A DNA stretch of 64,000 nucleotides from Photobacterium proteolyticum (GCF_001939735.1 NZ_MJIL01000050.1:1258-65257), one strand, 5' to 3'; counted from the first letter of the stretch, positions 1-8,746 are shown. Notes: generated by a model not told the origin, from the sequence alone. Numbers and translations: made by a program.

Positions 1-79
1 GTCGAAAGACGAGGCTTTTTTACGTTTGAAAATGTGTTCAACCTGCGGTTGAATGAGTTCCGGTCGATCGCGACCCCGG

Positions 80-90
80 CCGCTCCGCCA
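80..90 (+). other. possible 3' end fragment of a tRNA
   Basis: The bases CCGCTCCGCCA look like the acceptor strand, discriminator and CCA tail of a tRNA such as tRNA-Asp, and a terminator hairpin follows directly. The bases before it do not fold into a proper T arm, so this is not an intact tRNA. It could be a duplicated or decayed tRNA 3' end at the tail of an RNA operon lying left of the window. That is inference. Confidence 0.25.
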
Positions 91-98
91 CTTCTTCG

Positions 99-142
99 AA
101 AGCCTCAGACTGCGCGTCCCGGCAGAAATGCTGAGGCTTTTT
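99..142 (+). terminator. rho-independent terminator-like hairpin
   Basis: AAAGCCTCAG at 99-108 pairs perfectly with CTGAGGCTTT at 131-140 across a 22-base loop, and T residues follow. A separate GAGGC plus six T's at 11-20 looks like the tail of another terminator. The rest of the interval up to 518 is AT-rich, shows no credible gene, and presumably holds the promoter of the lipoprotein gene. Confidence 0.5.
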
Positions 143-518
143 GCTATCTGCAGCATAGAGAAAGGACTCTCACGAGCCTACGGCTTGATTCCCACCGGAG
201 TGCCGGCCCAGACTAGGCGTTCCCGCCATTTATTAGCACTTTCTAGCTTTCCCCGTCACAGTAATAATCCATGATTATTTACCCTTAATGAATGCTTTTT
301 CATTGTTGTTTTTTTGTTCTTTGCTTTTATATGTGTCAATAGTGCGCATTGTTAGAGCAATTGCTCATATATATTTGATAAAGGCTCCGGATAAAGCGTT
401 TTAGTGCCATTAATTTACCTTAAACTGTTGTTTTTATAATGATTGTGATAGTTTTCCTCGCTTTTGTCTTTATGTGTGCTGTTGCGCACTTTCATCAATT
501 TGCAGATTAAGAATAACT

Positions 519-3017
519 ATGCATAAAACTAAAAAAAGTTGGCTAGGTAGCGCAATTCTAAGCTTATTGCTTATCGGCTGTGGGGAAGGAAATGACACCG
601 CAGGTAAGGGAGCTGTTGTGGACAACTCATTAGTGGTTAACAGTAAGTTTGCAGCCACTTATTTACAGACCATAGAGCAGGAACCATCGCAGCCAGCCCC
701 AGTTGGTTACCAAGCGTCGGTCAAGCTGAAGAGTCAGGTTCAGGCTCTAAGCTACGATGGAAAGCTGGAGGTGACCAATATCCTGACCAAGGATAAACAA
801 GTTTTCGACTGGCCTATGACCCAGAAACTGGATAGTGAGGGTAACGTCGAAACGGTTTCACACCGTGCACTGACGCTTAAGCCTGGCAGTTATGATTTTG
901 TCTTGCTGCTGACTTCGAAAGATGGCAAACAGAGTCAATATATGGCTCAGGCGCTGGGTGAAGATGTGATTGATGGTAAAGCTCCCGAGATTGATTTTGT
1001 CCTACTGCCTAATTTGGGTGAGACCATCAGTGATTTTGAGCAGGTTCAATATGTCTCTACATTAAAGTTTTCGTGGCCAGCCGAAGATCTAGCTGCGTTG
1101 AGTCATCCGCAGTTTGGCTTGTCTATTAACGGTGAGGATGAGACGGTTTATACCATCAATAAAGAAACCGGTATCGCGGAGCTGATCATGAATGTTGAGC
1201 CGGGTGAGTATCAGCTGGCAATGCGCTTATATGATGGCGACCTGATGGTAGGTAAAAACGGCGAGCAGAATAATTCGGTGAATTTTGCTGAGGGAGAAGA
1301 TGCCAAGATGGACGTGATTCCACTCCAGGCTGATGTAAACCTTAACCTTAGCCCGATGAAAGATCAGGGGCATTTTTCCTTTACGGTACCAGCCGAAGTG
1401 GTTAATGAAGTTGGCTCAGCCCACGAACTTGCACTGATTGTTCGACTCGGAGGGGACAATGTACCAGTTCAGGAGAAAGTGCTGACTATTCGTGATGAAA
1501 ATGGCATCTACAAAGCAAGCGATTTGTTTGAAACGGGAGGTCAGGATCAGTTAACCGCTTATTTGGCATTCCATAAGGTGAGTGAGGCATCAGAACAATT
1601 TCGTTCAGTGCCGTTTGCCAGCTGTAATACCTCAATCAATGTTGCGCTTAACCAGACTCTGGGCTGCAAGCTTGAACTAAAACGCGAAAGCATCATGACA
1701 GGACGTGTACTGGGCACACTGATGCTGAATGTATTGGATCAGAACCAGCAGCCGGCTTTGGGCGTCAAGGTATACGTAGGTGATAAACTCATTGGCCTGA
1801 CGGGAGAGCAATACAGTACAGGTTCGATCAAGGCACATTTGGTTGCCGGTGATTATACAGTTAAAGCTGCGGAAGGCGTACTCGAAGCGGCTGATATGAT
1901 AACAATGAGTCCGTTAGCGGTTGAAAACAAGGTGCTGACCCTGCAGAAAGGTCCGAATGTTGGTGATGGAAAGTTTGTTTTGAAGCAGACTCTGACTGTC
2001 GGCCAGGGTGGTGATAATTATATTGATGCCAGTACATTGGTTGATTTCAATGGTGATGGTGCACTGGATGTCATTCTGGCTCCTCGCCGCAATGCAGAGC
2101 AAATTTTCCTAAATGATGGACAGGGGAACTTTGCCTTGTCTTCATTCTCCTCTGGTGATAATTCCACTATCCATAAAATTGCTGTTGATGATCTTAACGG
2201 CGATGGCAATGCGGATATCGTTCGTGCAACGGACGCAGGGGTACGCGTTTTCCTCAATGACGGAAAAGGAAATCTGACGGCGTCGAACCAGAAGCTAACG
2301 AACAAAAGCAGTGATTCTGTGGCTCTTGGTGATATTGACGGCGATGGCGATTTAGATATTGCTCTGATTGAAGAGTGGAGAGCTCCTCGGGTCTTTATCA
2401 ATAACGGTTCGGGTTCTTTTGTCGATGAAAACGGTTTTTTGAGTGACCTCTCGGGGCAAAACAGCGCCAATGTTGTTCTTGCAGATGTTAATGGCAATAA
2501 CAGCCTGGATATTATCTGGGCCGGTGGCGATCATAAGAATATGATTTTCTTCAATGACGGCAAAGGACGTTTTACCGATTCAGGTCAGAGACTTGGAACA
2601 AGCCAAAGTACAAGTACTAGCAAGCATTACGACGTAGCGGCGAATGACATGAATGGCGATGGCTATGTCGATTTGGTTATAACCAATGCTGACTTCCATG
2701 GCGTAGAGGAAGTCAATCAACTGTTTATCAATGATGGCAAAGGGCTGTTTGAGCTTTCCGATACTGATTTGGGGACCAACGGTAGAACGCCGGCCATTGC
2801 CGATATTGATAGCGATGGCGATTTAGATATTGTTATCGGTGGTAAGCCTAGCATTTATGTTAATGAAGGGGATCGATACTTTTCCCTATCAGGAGTCAAT
2901 CAGTTGCCTTACGGAGCTGAGCAGCCTTTGCTTGGAGATGTTGATGGTGACGGAGATGTGGACTTGATGCTCAGAACAGGCCATAGCAGCCGGGTTATGA
3001 CTAATCAGCCGTTGTAA
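519..3017 (+). CDS. FG-GAP/VCBS-repeat lipoprotein
   Basis: An 832-residue lipoprotein of unknown function. The start at 519 gives a short basic N-terminus, a hydrophobic stretch and a lipobox ending LLIGC with Cys21; an upstream frame start at 474 would bury this signal. Residues up to about 490 are acidic and match no family I recognise. From about residue 500 to the end there are seven FG-GAP (VCBS) units of the type D-x-N/D-G-D-G-x-x-D followed by a F/V-x-N-D/N-G-x-G-x-F segment, as in DFNGDGALD, DLNGDGNAD and DIDGDGDLD. Such repeats normally form a beta-propeller with calcium in the acidic loops. The gene stands alone and ends at a strong hairpin. Surface or periplasmic binding is a reasonable guess, not a demonstration. 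Confidence 0.8.
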   Translation: MHKTKKSWLGSAILSLLLIGCGEGNDTAGKGAVVDNSLVVNSKFAATYLQTIEQEPSQPAPVGYQASVKLKSQVQALSYDGKLEVTNILTKDKQVFDWPMTQKLDSEGNVETVSHRALTLKPGSYDFVLLLTSKDGKQSQYMAQALGEDVIDGKAPEIDFVLLPNLGETISDFEQVQYVSTLKFSWPAEDLAALSHPQFGLSINGEDETVYTINKETGIAELIMNVEPGEYQLAMRLYDGDLMVGKNGEQNNSVNFAEGEDAKMDVIPLQADVNLNLSPMKDQGHFSFTVPAEVVNEVGSAHELALIVRLGGDNVPVQEKVLTIRDENGIYKASDLFETGGQDQLTAYLAFHKVSEASEQFRSVPFASCNTSINVALNQTLGCKLELKRESIMTGRVLGTLMLNVLDQNQQPALGVKVYVGDKLIGLTGEQYSTGSIKAHLVAGDYTVKAAEGVLEAADMITMSPLAVENKVLTLQKGPNVGDGKFVLKQTLTVGQGGDNYIDASTLVDFNGDGALDVILAPRRNAEQIFLNDGQGNFALSSFSSGDNSTIHKIAVDDLNGDGNADIVRATDAGVRVFLNDGKGNLTASNQKLTNKSSDSVALGDIDGDGDLDIALIEEWRAPRVFINNGSGSFVDENGFLSDLSGQNSANVVLADVNGNNSLDIIWAGGDHKNMIFFNDGKGRFTDSGQRLGTSQSTSTSKHYDVAANDMNGDGYVDLVITNADFHGVEEVNQLFINDGKGLFELSDTDLGTNGRTPAIADIDSDGDLDIVIGGKPSIYVNEGDRYFSLSGVNQLPYGAEQPLLGDVDGDGDVDLMLRTGHSSRVMTNQPL

Positions 3018-3045
3018 TAGGGCCTTCAGCGTAATCACTATGTCT

Positions 3046-3070
3046 AATGGCAGCTTCGGCTGCCATTGTT
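3046..3070 (+). terminator. terminator after the FG-GAP lipoprotein gene
   Basis: AATGGCAGC (3046-3054), loop TTCG, GCTGCCATT (3059-3067), then GTT. A perfect 9-bp stem with a UUCG tetraloop 28 bases past the stop codon. The U-run is weak. Confidence 0.6.
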
Positions 3071-3200
3071 GTATCAACGACTTGTCATATAGCGGACACA
3101 CCCATTTACAACTCTTTGAGCTAACTCATGGCCTGATACTTGTCATTGAGCAGGTACTTATGAGAGGGTTAGCGGCATGTTTTGCTGATGAGAGATTACC

Positions 3201-3500
3201 ATGACATTTTTCTTTGAGCGGACGGAATCAGCCGACAAGGTGACCATTGTTCTGAAGCCGCACTCGCTTTATACCATGTTGCTGATGCTGGCAGCATGGC
3301 TGCTGAATGATTTGGTTCTGCAGTCTGCCCCTATTACTCAAATAATCATGCCTGTGTTTATTGTGTTTATGGTTATTCGCTTTTTCTCGCTTATCCGTGT
3401 GCAGAAAGAAGTACTCGTGGCCATGAAGCAAGGCCGAGTCAGCACCAGTGGCAGCAAGTTCTCTTTCACCAACCCATTTACTTATGTCATCAATAAGTAA
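3201..3500 (+). CDS. small membrane protein, function unknown
   Basis: A 99-residue protein with two hydrophobic segments, at about residues 22-40 and 46-65, followed by a short basic cytoplasmic-looking tail. A GAGAG Shine-Dalgarno lies 7 bases before the ATG. I recognise no family. It is a single gene between two hairpins, in the same orientation as its neighbours. Codon use looks like that of the surrounding genes, which supports a real gene, but there is no functional clue. Confidence 0.55.
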   Translation: MTFFFERTESADKVTIVLKPHSLYTMLLMLAAWLLNDLVLQSAPITQIIMPVFIVFMVIRFFSLIRVQKEVLVAMKQGRVSTSGSKFSFTNPFTYVINK

Positions 3501-3531
3501 CCCATCGCATCATTGCTTTTGCTGATACCTC

Positions 3532-3552
3532 CCGCTCAGGATCTCTGGGCGG
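3532..3552 (+). terminator. weak terminator-like hairpin
   Basis: CCGCTCAG (3532-3539) can pair with CTGGGCGG (3545-3552), with one G-U pair. It lies just past the small membrane protein gene. There is no clear U-run. Confidence 0.3.
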
Positions 3553-3684
3553 TTGCTATTGTGTCCCTTCAGGAAATAATCCCTTAATTCCACGCTGCTA
3601 ATAGCTTTCAAAGGAACATGCATAATGGAAGTAGCCTCTGATACACAGATCTGGAGGCTGTTCGGCGTTTAACTGAGGGTATCT

Positions 3685-4881
3685 ATGCACAAATTTAACT
3701 GGAAGCCGCTGCTGCTGGCATGCTTGATTGTCAGTATTGGCCAACTTAGCCTGGGATTGGTTTTTCCTTCACTGCCGTGGATCGCAAAGGATCTGGGAGT
3801 GAGCTCTGAGCAGGCACAGCTATTGGTTTCTGGTTATCTTTTGGGTTTTGGCCCTTCCCAGCTTATCTATGGCCCAATGTCAGATGTATTTGGCCGTCGT
3901 CCTGTTTTGCTTTCCGGGTTGCTTATCGCCTTGCTTGGACTGGCGTTGGCAGTGACGCATGCTGACTCGTTCAGCTGGTTATTGGCTGGGCGCTTTGTGC
4001 AAGGGCTTGGAGCCGGGAGTGTTGCTGTACTTGCCAGGGCGACGATAAGGGACAGTTACCTGAGTCATCATCTGGTCAAGGCGATGACCTGGGTCGCGAT
4101 TGTCGCGGCGTTTACACCGATAGTGGCGCCGGTGATTGGTGGCTTGGTTAACCATTACTCGGGCTGGCTGGCGGTCTTTATATTATTGCTGGGCTATATC
4201 GCTGTGGTTTGGTTGGTGTTGCTGCTGACATTTAAGGAAACACTGAAGCTAACGTCGGCCCCTCAGTCCGTCAGTAAACTGGTCGTTTCCTATTTCTCCC
4301 TGATGCAGGAGCGGCATTTTCTTACCTTTGCCGGCCTTGGCTGGGTGAACTTTTCCTTAGTGGTCATTTCTATTTCCCTGATGCCCTTCATTATGCAGGT
4401 CCAGATTGGAATGACGTCGGATGAATATGCACTGTGGGCGATGGTCCCGGCTTTTGGGTTGCTGAGTGGCGGGATTGTATGCCAGCGGCTTCGTCCTGTG
4501 GTGGGCACCCAAAAGATGCTGCAGCTTGCGCCATTGCTCCATTTGCTTGCCGGAAGTGTTTTGATTCTGGCCCCGGTGGAGCCTGTCTGGATGAGTACGG
4601 GGCATTTTCTGTTGGCGATGGCCAACGGAATGGCGTTTCCTTGTGCTCAGTCGTTACTGCTGGTTCCTTACGGCAACAAGGCCGGTACCGTGTCAGCCTT
4701 GTCTGGTGCCTGTCAGATGGTATTTGCATCCTTGCTGAGTAGCTTTTTGCTTAAGCTCGGGATCAGTCAGGCCTGGCATCTTGGCTGTGTGATGCTGGTT
4801 GCCGCCGGTGTCGGGTTGATGCTGGTGTATGTCGGATCTCGCTCTGAAAGCGGGCGTGAAGCTGTGGCTGCCTTAAATTAA
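3685..4881 (+). CDS. emrD: EmrD-like MFS drug exporter (Bcr/CflA group)
   Basis: A 398-residue polytopic inner-membrane protein of the major facilitator superfamily with 12 predicted helices. After the second helix it carries the motif A variant GPMSDVFGRRPV (about residues 73-84). The fourth-fifth helix region contains the G-x-G-A-G-x-x-A-x-x-R-A-x-x-R-D pattern typical of Bcr/CflA/EmrD drug:proton antiporters. The N-terminal third aligns well by eye with E. coli EmrD. A GAGGG Shine-Dalgarno precedes the ATG. The substrate cannot be read from the sequence, so the symbol is a best match only. Confidence 0.75.
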   Translation: MHKFNWKPLLLACLIVSIGQLSLGLVFPSLPWIAKDLGVSSEQAQLLVSGYLLGFGPSQLIYGPMSDVFGRRPVLLSGLLIALLGLALAVTHADSFSWLLAGRFVQGLGAGSVAVLARATIRDSYLSHHLVKAMTWVAIVAAFTPIVAPVIGGLVNHYSGWLAVFILLLGYIAVVWLVLLLTFKETLKLTSAPQSVSKLVVSYFSLMQERHFLTFAGLGWVNFSLVVISISLMPFIMQVQIGMTSDEYALWAMVPAFGLLSGGIVCQRLRPVVGTQKMLQLAPLLHLLAGSVLILAPVEPVWMSTGHFLLAMANGMAFPCAQSLLLVPYGNKAGTVSALSGACQMVFASLLSSFLLKLGISQAWHLGCVMLVAAGVGLMLVYVGSRSESGREAVAALN

Positions 4882-4951
4882 TCTCGTCGATTGGGCTGGA
4901 ATATGAGCCATACTTATCAGCAGAGTGAATTCCTCGTTGAGGCAGAAGACT

Positions 4952-5278
4952 ATGCTGAGATTTATCTGTCTGGTTGTCGCTATTACCCTGACAGCTTGTG
5001 TCAGCCAGCGTGAACTTGAGCTATCACAGAATAAAGAGTGGGAGCAACTTGGAGCGTATCACGGCCAGCAAGGGTATCGGGAGTGGGATGAAAATCGCCT
5101 GAATAAGCAGGGAGCAATGACAGAAACCGAGTATGAGAAGTATCGTGCCGGTTATCTGCAGGGACGGTTTGAATACTGCAGCCAAAAGACAACGGTCAGT
5201 ACCGTGCTCAATCAGGGCTATCCGGATGAGTGTAATGAAAATCAAGGTAGTTACGGTCTGATAGAGCGTGGCTATTAG
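4952..5278 (+). CDS. small lipoprotein, DUF2799-like
   Basis: A 108-residue lipoprotein. The ATG at 4952 is preferred over an earlier GTG at 4925 because GAGGCAGAAG sits in front of it and because it gives a tidy signal peptide ending LTAC, with the lipidated Cys at about residue 16. The mature part is hydrophilic and holds a GxxxG-x-x-x-(W/Y) type pattern (YHGQQGYREW, YRAGYLQG) that I associate with the DUF2799 lipoprotein family. Function unknown. It lies 70 bases after the exporter gene and could be co-transcribed with it. A bidirectional terminator follows. Confidence 0.65.
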   Translation: MLRFICLVVAITLTACVSQRELELSQNKEWEQLGAYHGQQGYREWDENRLNKQGAMTETEYEKYRAGYLQGRFEYCSQKTTVSTVLNQGYPDECNENQGSYGLIERGY

Positions 5279-5304
5279 CTTCATGAACTAACACGATAGA
5301 TAGC

Positions 5305-5330
5305 AAAAAGGCTGCCGAGGCAGCCTTTTT
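5305..5330. terminator. bidirectional terminator between the lipoprotein gene and dapD
   Basis: AAAAAGGCTGCC, a GA loop, and GGCAGCCTTTTT form a perfect 12-bp stem with A and T tracts on either side. It can stop transcription from both the converging lipoprotein gene and dapD. Confidence 0.85.
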
Positions 5331-5352
5331 GATGCTCAGACAACCTGATGAA

Positions 5353-6384
5353 TTAGTTGTTGCTGTGCAGCTCGCTGTTTAGCTCAACGGCTGTTTTGTT
5401 AGTCAGGCATTCGATCTGACCTGTCACAGAGTTGCGGCGGAACAATAGGTCTGGCTTGCCAGCCAAGTCGCGGGCCTTAACCACTTCGACTTCCTTGCCT
5501 TGTGAATCAAGCATACGGACCTTTGAACCAGCAGTGACATACAGACCTGACTCAATGGTACAGCGATCACCCAGCGGGAAACCAAGACCGGCATTCGCGC
5601 CAAGCAAGCTGTTTTCACCAATAGAGACAACCACTTTACCGCCGCCGCTTAGGGTGCCCATGATTGAGGCACCACCACCGACGTCTGAGCCTTCACCAAC
5701 CATGACACCAGCCGAGATACGGCCTTCAACCATGCTGACACCTGTAGTACCTGCATTGAAGTTAATGAAGCCTTCGTGCATGACAGTCGTACCTTCACCA
5801 ACGTGGGCACCCAGGCGAACACGTGATGTATCAGCAATACGTACGCCGGCAGGCACGACGTAATCGACCATTTTCGGGAATTTATCGACACAGTCTACTG
5901 TCAGTACTTCGCCGTTTAGGCGCGCTTCGATCTGGCGATCGGCCAGCTCAGGGAGATCAATCGGGCCCTGGCTGGTCCATGCGATGTTATGCAGCAGGCC
6001 AAAAATGCCATCCAGCACAATGCCATGAGGCTTAACCAGGCGATTAGAGATAAGCTGTAGTTTCAGGAAACCTTCGGCAACGGAAGCCGGGGCTTCGTCG
6101 CTTGCAAGAATCACGATAACCAATGGCTGAGTTGATTGAGCAGCCTTTGCTGCGAACTGCGCACTTTTATCATCACCAGCAGCGGTGAAGGCTGCAGCCA
6201 GATCTGCGCACTGGGCTGGAGTTACCTCAATGGCCTGGTTGCCTTCCTTATAGTCAACAACAGCTGCCAGGGCAGTAACCAGCTCATCCGTTGGGTTAAG
6301 CACTGGTGTTGGAAAGAAAGCCTCGATAATTTTACCGTCGCGGTTTTTAGTCGCGGTACCTAGGGCAAGTGAAAAGCTGGCCAT
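5353..6384 (-). CDS. dapD: tetrahydrodipicolinate N-succinyltransferase
   Basis: DapD transfers a succinyl group from succinyl-CoA to tetrahydrodipicolinate in the succinylase branch of lysine and meso-diaminopimelate synthesis. The chosen start (MASFSLALGT) gives 343 residues, the long form seen in Vibrionaceae and unlike the 274-residue E. coli enzyme; an upstream extension of 31 residues is rejected as non-coding. The C-terminal half shows left-handed beta-helix hexapeptide repeats (for example GVRIADTSRVRLGAHVGEGT), the fold of this trimeric acyltransferase. In E. coli dapD sits beside glnD; here about 38 kb separates them. It is transcribed alone, ending at the terminator at 5305-5330. 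Confidence 0.92.
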   Translation of the reverse strand: MASFSLALGTATKNRDGKIIEAFFPTPVLNPTDELVTALAAVVDYKEGNQAIEVTPAQCADLAAAFTAAGDDKSAQFAAKAAQSTQPLVIVILASDEAPASVAEGFLKLQLISNRLVKPHGIVLDGIFGLLHNIAWTSQGPIDLPELADRQIEARLNGEVLTVDCVDKFPKMVDYVVPAGVRIADTSRVRLGAHVGEGTTVMHEGFINFNAGTTGVSMVEGRISAGVMVGEGSDVGGGASIMGTLSGGGKVVVSIGENSLLGANAGLGFPLGDRCTIESGLYVTAGSKVRMLDSQGKEVEVVKARDLAGKPDLLFRRNSVTGQIECLTNKTAVELNSELHSNN

Positions 6385-6574
6385 TAGTGATCGTTCTCCA
6401 TGTAAAAGTTTTGAGCTCTGCGCTGCAATGCAGGCAGATTGTATACGATTGGAAACCATCATAATGACAGTTGGCATGATATTGAAGGGGGGAGCGGATA
6501 ATCAGTGAAAAATGACGTAATTCTTGCCAAAGCCGGGCTATTAGCAGTGGTTAACTGGCTTTTTATGCATAAAA

Positions 6575-6595
6575 AAACCTCCAAAATGGAGGTTT
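6575..6595 (-). terminator. terminator of yebG
   Basis: On the minus strand AAACCTCCA, a 3-base loop and TGGAGGTTT are followed by a run of T residues (A's at 6571-6574 on the plus strand). It lies about 30 bases past the yebG stop codon. Confidence 0.8.
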
Positions 6596-6624
6596 ATTCA
6601 TGTAGAAGCCGCTGAAGGCAGAGA

Positions 6625-6924
6625 TTAAGCTGCATCTTCCTGTGGCTGTTCGGCAACAGCTTCAGGTTTTGCTACTTTCTTCTTTGGTGCCGCTTTCTTT
6701 TTGGCCCCCAGTGCAATCAGTACTTCTTCACGCTTCTGTGCCAAGAACAGCGATAGCTCTTCTTGTTTGGCCTCATCTTCGAACAGTTCACTTTCGCCTA
6801 GCAAAGCAAACATCTCGTCAGCCATATCCAGCATCTTGTCGTATGCGTCGGCTTCGGACTTAGAGGTGAAAGTCATCTTTTCTTCTCCGTTGCGCTCAAC
6901 CACATATTTGACGATAACAGCCAT
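6625..6924 (-). CDS. yebG: YebG family SOS protein
   Basis: A 99-residue protein matching E. coli YebG over its first 40 residues (MAVxVKYVVxRxGEEKMxFTSKxEADAYDKMLD). YebG is a small LexA-regulated protein whose biochemical role is not established. The start at 6924 follows a strong GGAGAGGG; an extended frame to 6972 would run through the LexA box and is rejected. The tail is rich in Ala, Lys, Pro and Glu (AKKKAAPKKKVAKPEA) and is probably flexible. A LexA-type palindrome lies 25 bases upstream, which agrees with SOS control in E. coli. Confidence 0.9.
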   Translation of the reverse strand: MAVIVKYVVERNGEEKMTFTSKSEADAYDKMLDMADEMFALLGESELFEDEAKQEELSLFLAQKREEVLIALGAKKKAAPKKKVAKPEAVAEQPQEDAA

Positions 6925-6948
6925 GGTCACCCTCTCCCGAAATTGATT

Positions 6949-6968
6949 TACTGGCTGTTTATACAGTA
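6949..6968. promoter_or_regulatory. LexA (SOS) operator
   Basis: TACTGGCTGTTTATACAGTA matches the 20-base E. coli LexA consensus (TACTG, AT-rich centre, CAGTA), with one deviation in the left CTGT half (CTGG). It is positioned between yebG on the minus strand and the Tag-like glycosylase gene, whose start codon is only 12 bases to the right. A single operator could therefore silence both genes. Confidence 0.8.
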
Positions 6969-6980
6969 GCATAAAGGGCT

Positions 6981-7694
6981 ATGTCCAGTGATAAGCGTGT
7001 TATTGTGATGGTGCGAGAAAAATTTACTCATATTTATGCCCGGGCAGCTGACAGAAAAGGTGGTGAGGCGGAGCTGGAAAGCTTGTTGGCCACCCCTCTA
7101 AGCGCGCAAGAGCTAAAGGGAATCTCAGATGATCGCTGGTTGTCAGCGTTCACCCAGAAGGTGTTTCAGTCCGGCATGAGCTGGAAAGTTGTCCGCAACA
7201 AGTGGCCAAACTTCGAAGAGGTTTTTTTCGGTTTTGATATCGAAAAAATGTTGCTGATGCCAACGGAGATGTGGGAGCGAAAAGCGACGGATCCGGCGAT
7301 TATTCGCCACCTTGGCAAGGTTATGACAATTCCAGAAAATGCCCGCATGATCCATGATGCCGCGCTGGATCATTGTTCCTTTTCAGCAATGGTTGCCGAT
7401 TGGCCTGCTGAGGACATTACCGGCTTATGGCGATACCTGAAGGCACACGGTAAGCGCCTTGGCGGCAATACCGGGCCGTATACATTGCGGATCATGGGTA
7501 AAGATACCTTTATTCTGAGCCATGATGTCGAAGCTTATCTGCGTAATATCGGGGTGATAGACGGTGGCCGCGATACCCGTAAATCGTTGCAGGCTACCCA
7601 GCAGGCCTTCAGTGAGTGGCAGCAGGAAAGTGGCCGTCCGTTGTGCCAGATCAGTCAGATCATTGCCTTTAGTCAGGGAGATAATCGTCTCTAA
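6981..7694 (+). CDS. DNA-3-methyladenine glycosylase I (Tag) family protein
   Basis: A 237-residue base-excision repair glycosylase of the Tag superfamily. The central region matches Tag in pattern: an F-Q-S/A-G-x-S-W segment, then the F-x-x-F-D core, then a D-x-x-I-I-R-H-x-G-K helix-hairpin-helix-like stretch followed by NAR (about residues 60-115 here). It is longer than E. coli Tag (187 residues), and the N-terminal cysteine of Tag's zinc site is not present, so it belongs to a divergent branch and may differ in substrate. The ATG begins 12 bases from a LexA box shared with yebG, suggesting damage induction. Confidence 0.78.
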   Translation: MSSDKRVIVMVREKFTHIYARAADRKGGEAELESLLATPLSAQELKGISDDRWLSAFTQKVFQSGMSWKVVRNKWPNFEEVFFGFDIEKMLLMPTEMWERKATDPAIIRHLGKVMTIPENARMIHDAALDHCSFSAMVADWPAEDITGLWRYLKAHGKRLGGNTGPYTLRIMGKDTFILSHDVEAYLRNIGVIDGGRDTRKSLQATQQAFSEWQQESGRPLCQISQIIAFSQGDNRL

Positions 7695-7714
7695 AGGCGA
7701 TGACCCAGGGCCTT

Positions 7715-8602
7715 TTAATTCAGCGTCCAGCTCTGGCAGAAATCCAGGAACAGCTTGAGCAGTGGGCTCTGGTATTTTTCCCTGTGATAAAGTAGCCAGT
7801 ATTGGCGGTGGGTATCGAGTGGCAAGTCGAGGATAGCCAGACGGTTATCCTTAACGGCATGCTCGACTGCCAGCCGTGACAGGCAGGTGATCCCAAGGCC
7901 TGCTGTTGCACAGTTAATGATGGCCTCGGTAGTGTTGAGCTCGAAGGCTTGCTGCCACTCCTCCAGCCTCGGTGCAATACGGTTGAGGAAAAACTCCCGT
8001 GTGCCCGATCCCGGTTCCCGTAAAATCCACTGTGAGTGTTCCAGATCCGACAAACTTAGATTGCCTATCTTGGTCAGGGGGTGATCAGGATGGCATGCTA
8101 CCACCATTTCATCGTCCAGCCAGGGCTGAACCACCAGATCGGACTGCTGCACCTTGCCTTCGACCAGGCCGATATCGAGTTCGAATTCACTCAGCATGTG
8201 GCAGATTTGGGCGGTATTGGAAATAAACAGGGATTGATCATCGTGCTTGCTGTGGTGGCGAAAATCGCGGAGCAAAAAAGGGGTGATTTGATTGCCGACC
8301 GTATCGCTTGAGCCGATTTTTAGTTTTCCGCTAATCGGGCCGGCATGGTCAAACAGTAGCTCAATGTCATCGCTACGGGCCAGCAGTTCGTCGGCCAGGG
8401 GAAGCAGGCGCTTTCCCTGCTCGTTGATGATCAGACGGTTGTTATTGCGATCAAAGAGCCTGTGTCCCAGGTGTTTTTCAAGCTCGGACAGTGCCATGCT
8501 GACTGCCGGTTTGGAGAGAAACAGTTTTTCGGCGGCCGCCGTGATGGTTCGCTCCTGGGCAACGGTGATGAAGACTCTGAGCTGTTTGAGTGCAATGTTC
8601 AT
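7715..8602 (-). CDS. LysR-family regulator, YeiE-like
   Basis: A 295-residue LysR-type regulator. An N-terminal winged helix-turn-helix (LKQLRVFITVAQERTITAAA, then KPAVSMALSELEKHLG) is followed by a type 2 periplasmic-binding-like effector domain from about residue 90. The effector domain resembles E. coli YeiE in the segments DIGLVEG, WILREPGSGTRE and GLGITCLSR. The start at 8602 is chosen because the frame upstream lacks LysR similarity. It is divergent from a TDT-family transporter gene with 144 bases between the starts, the usual arrangement for a LysR regulator and its target. The inducer is unknown. Confidence 0.85.
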   Translation of the reverse strand: MNIALKQLRVFITVAQERTITAAAEKLFLSKPAVSMALSELEKHLGHRLFDRNNNRLIINEQGKRLLPLADELLARSDDIELLFDHAGPISGKLKIGSSDTVGNQITPFLLRDFRHHSKHDDQSLFISNTAQICHMLSEFELDIGLVEGKVQQSDLVVQPWLDDEMVVACHPDHPLTKIGNLSLSDLEHSQWILREPGSGTREFFLNRIAPRLEEWQQAFELNTTEAIINCATAGLGITCLSRLAVEHAVKDNRLAILDLPLDTHRQYWLLYHREKYQSPLLKLFLDFCQSWTLN

Positions 8603-8746
8603 AGTTACCCCTTTTTGTTCAGTGATTCTTAAAGCTAGTTTAAAAACATTCAAATATTCCAAACAACAAAGATTATATACACTCACAGGGTGTTCCGAAA
8701 AGAGTGTTTCTGCCGACAAGAAATGGCAGGAAACGGAGTGGGTAAG

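Noticed and set aside
34..274. Two overlapping short open frames at the left edge
   Set aside because: They run across the tRNA-like end and terminator hairpin, lack ribosome sites and have arginine/proline-rich, non-protein-like composition.
2018..2497. 159-codon minus-strand frame inside the lipoprotein gene
   Set aside because: It mirrors the Asp/Gly-rich FG-GAP repeats and is Ser/Pro-rich as expected for an antisense translation of them.
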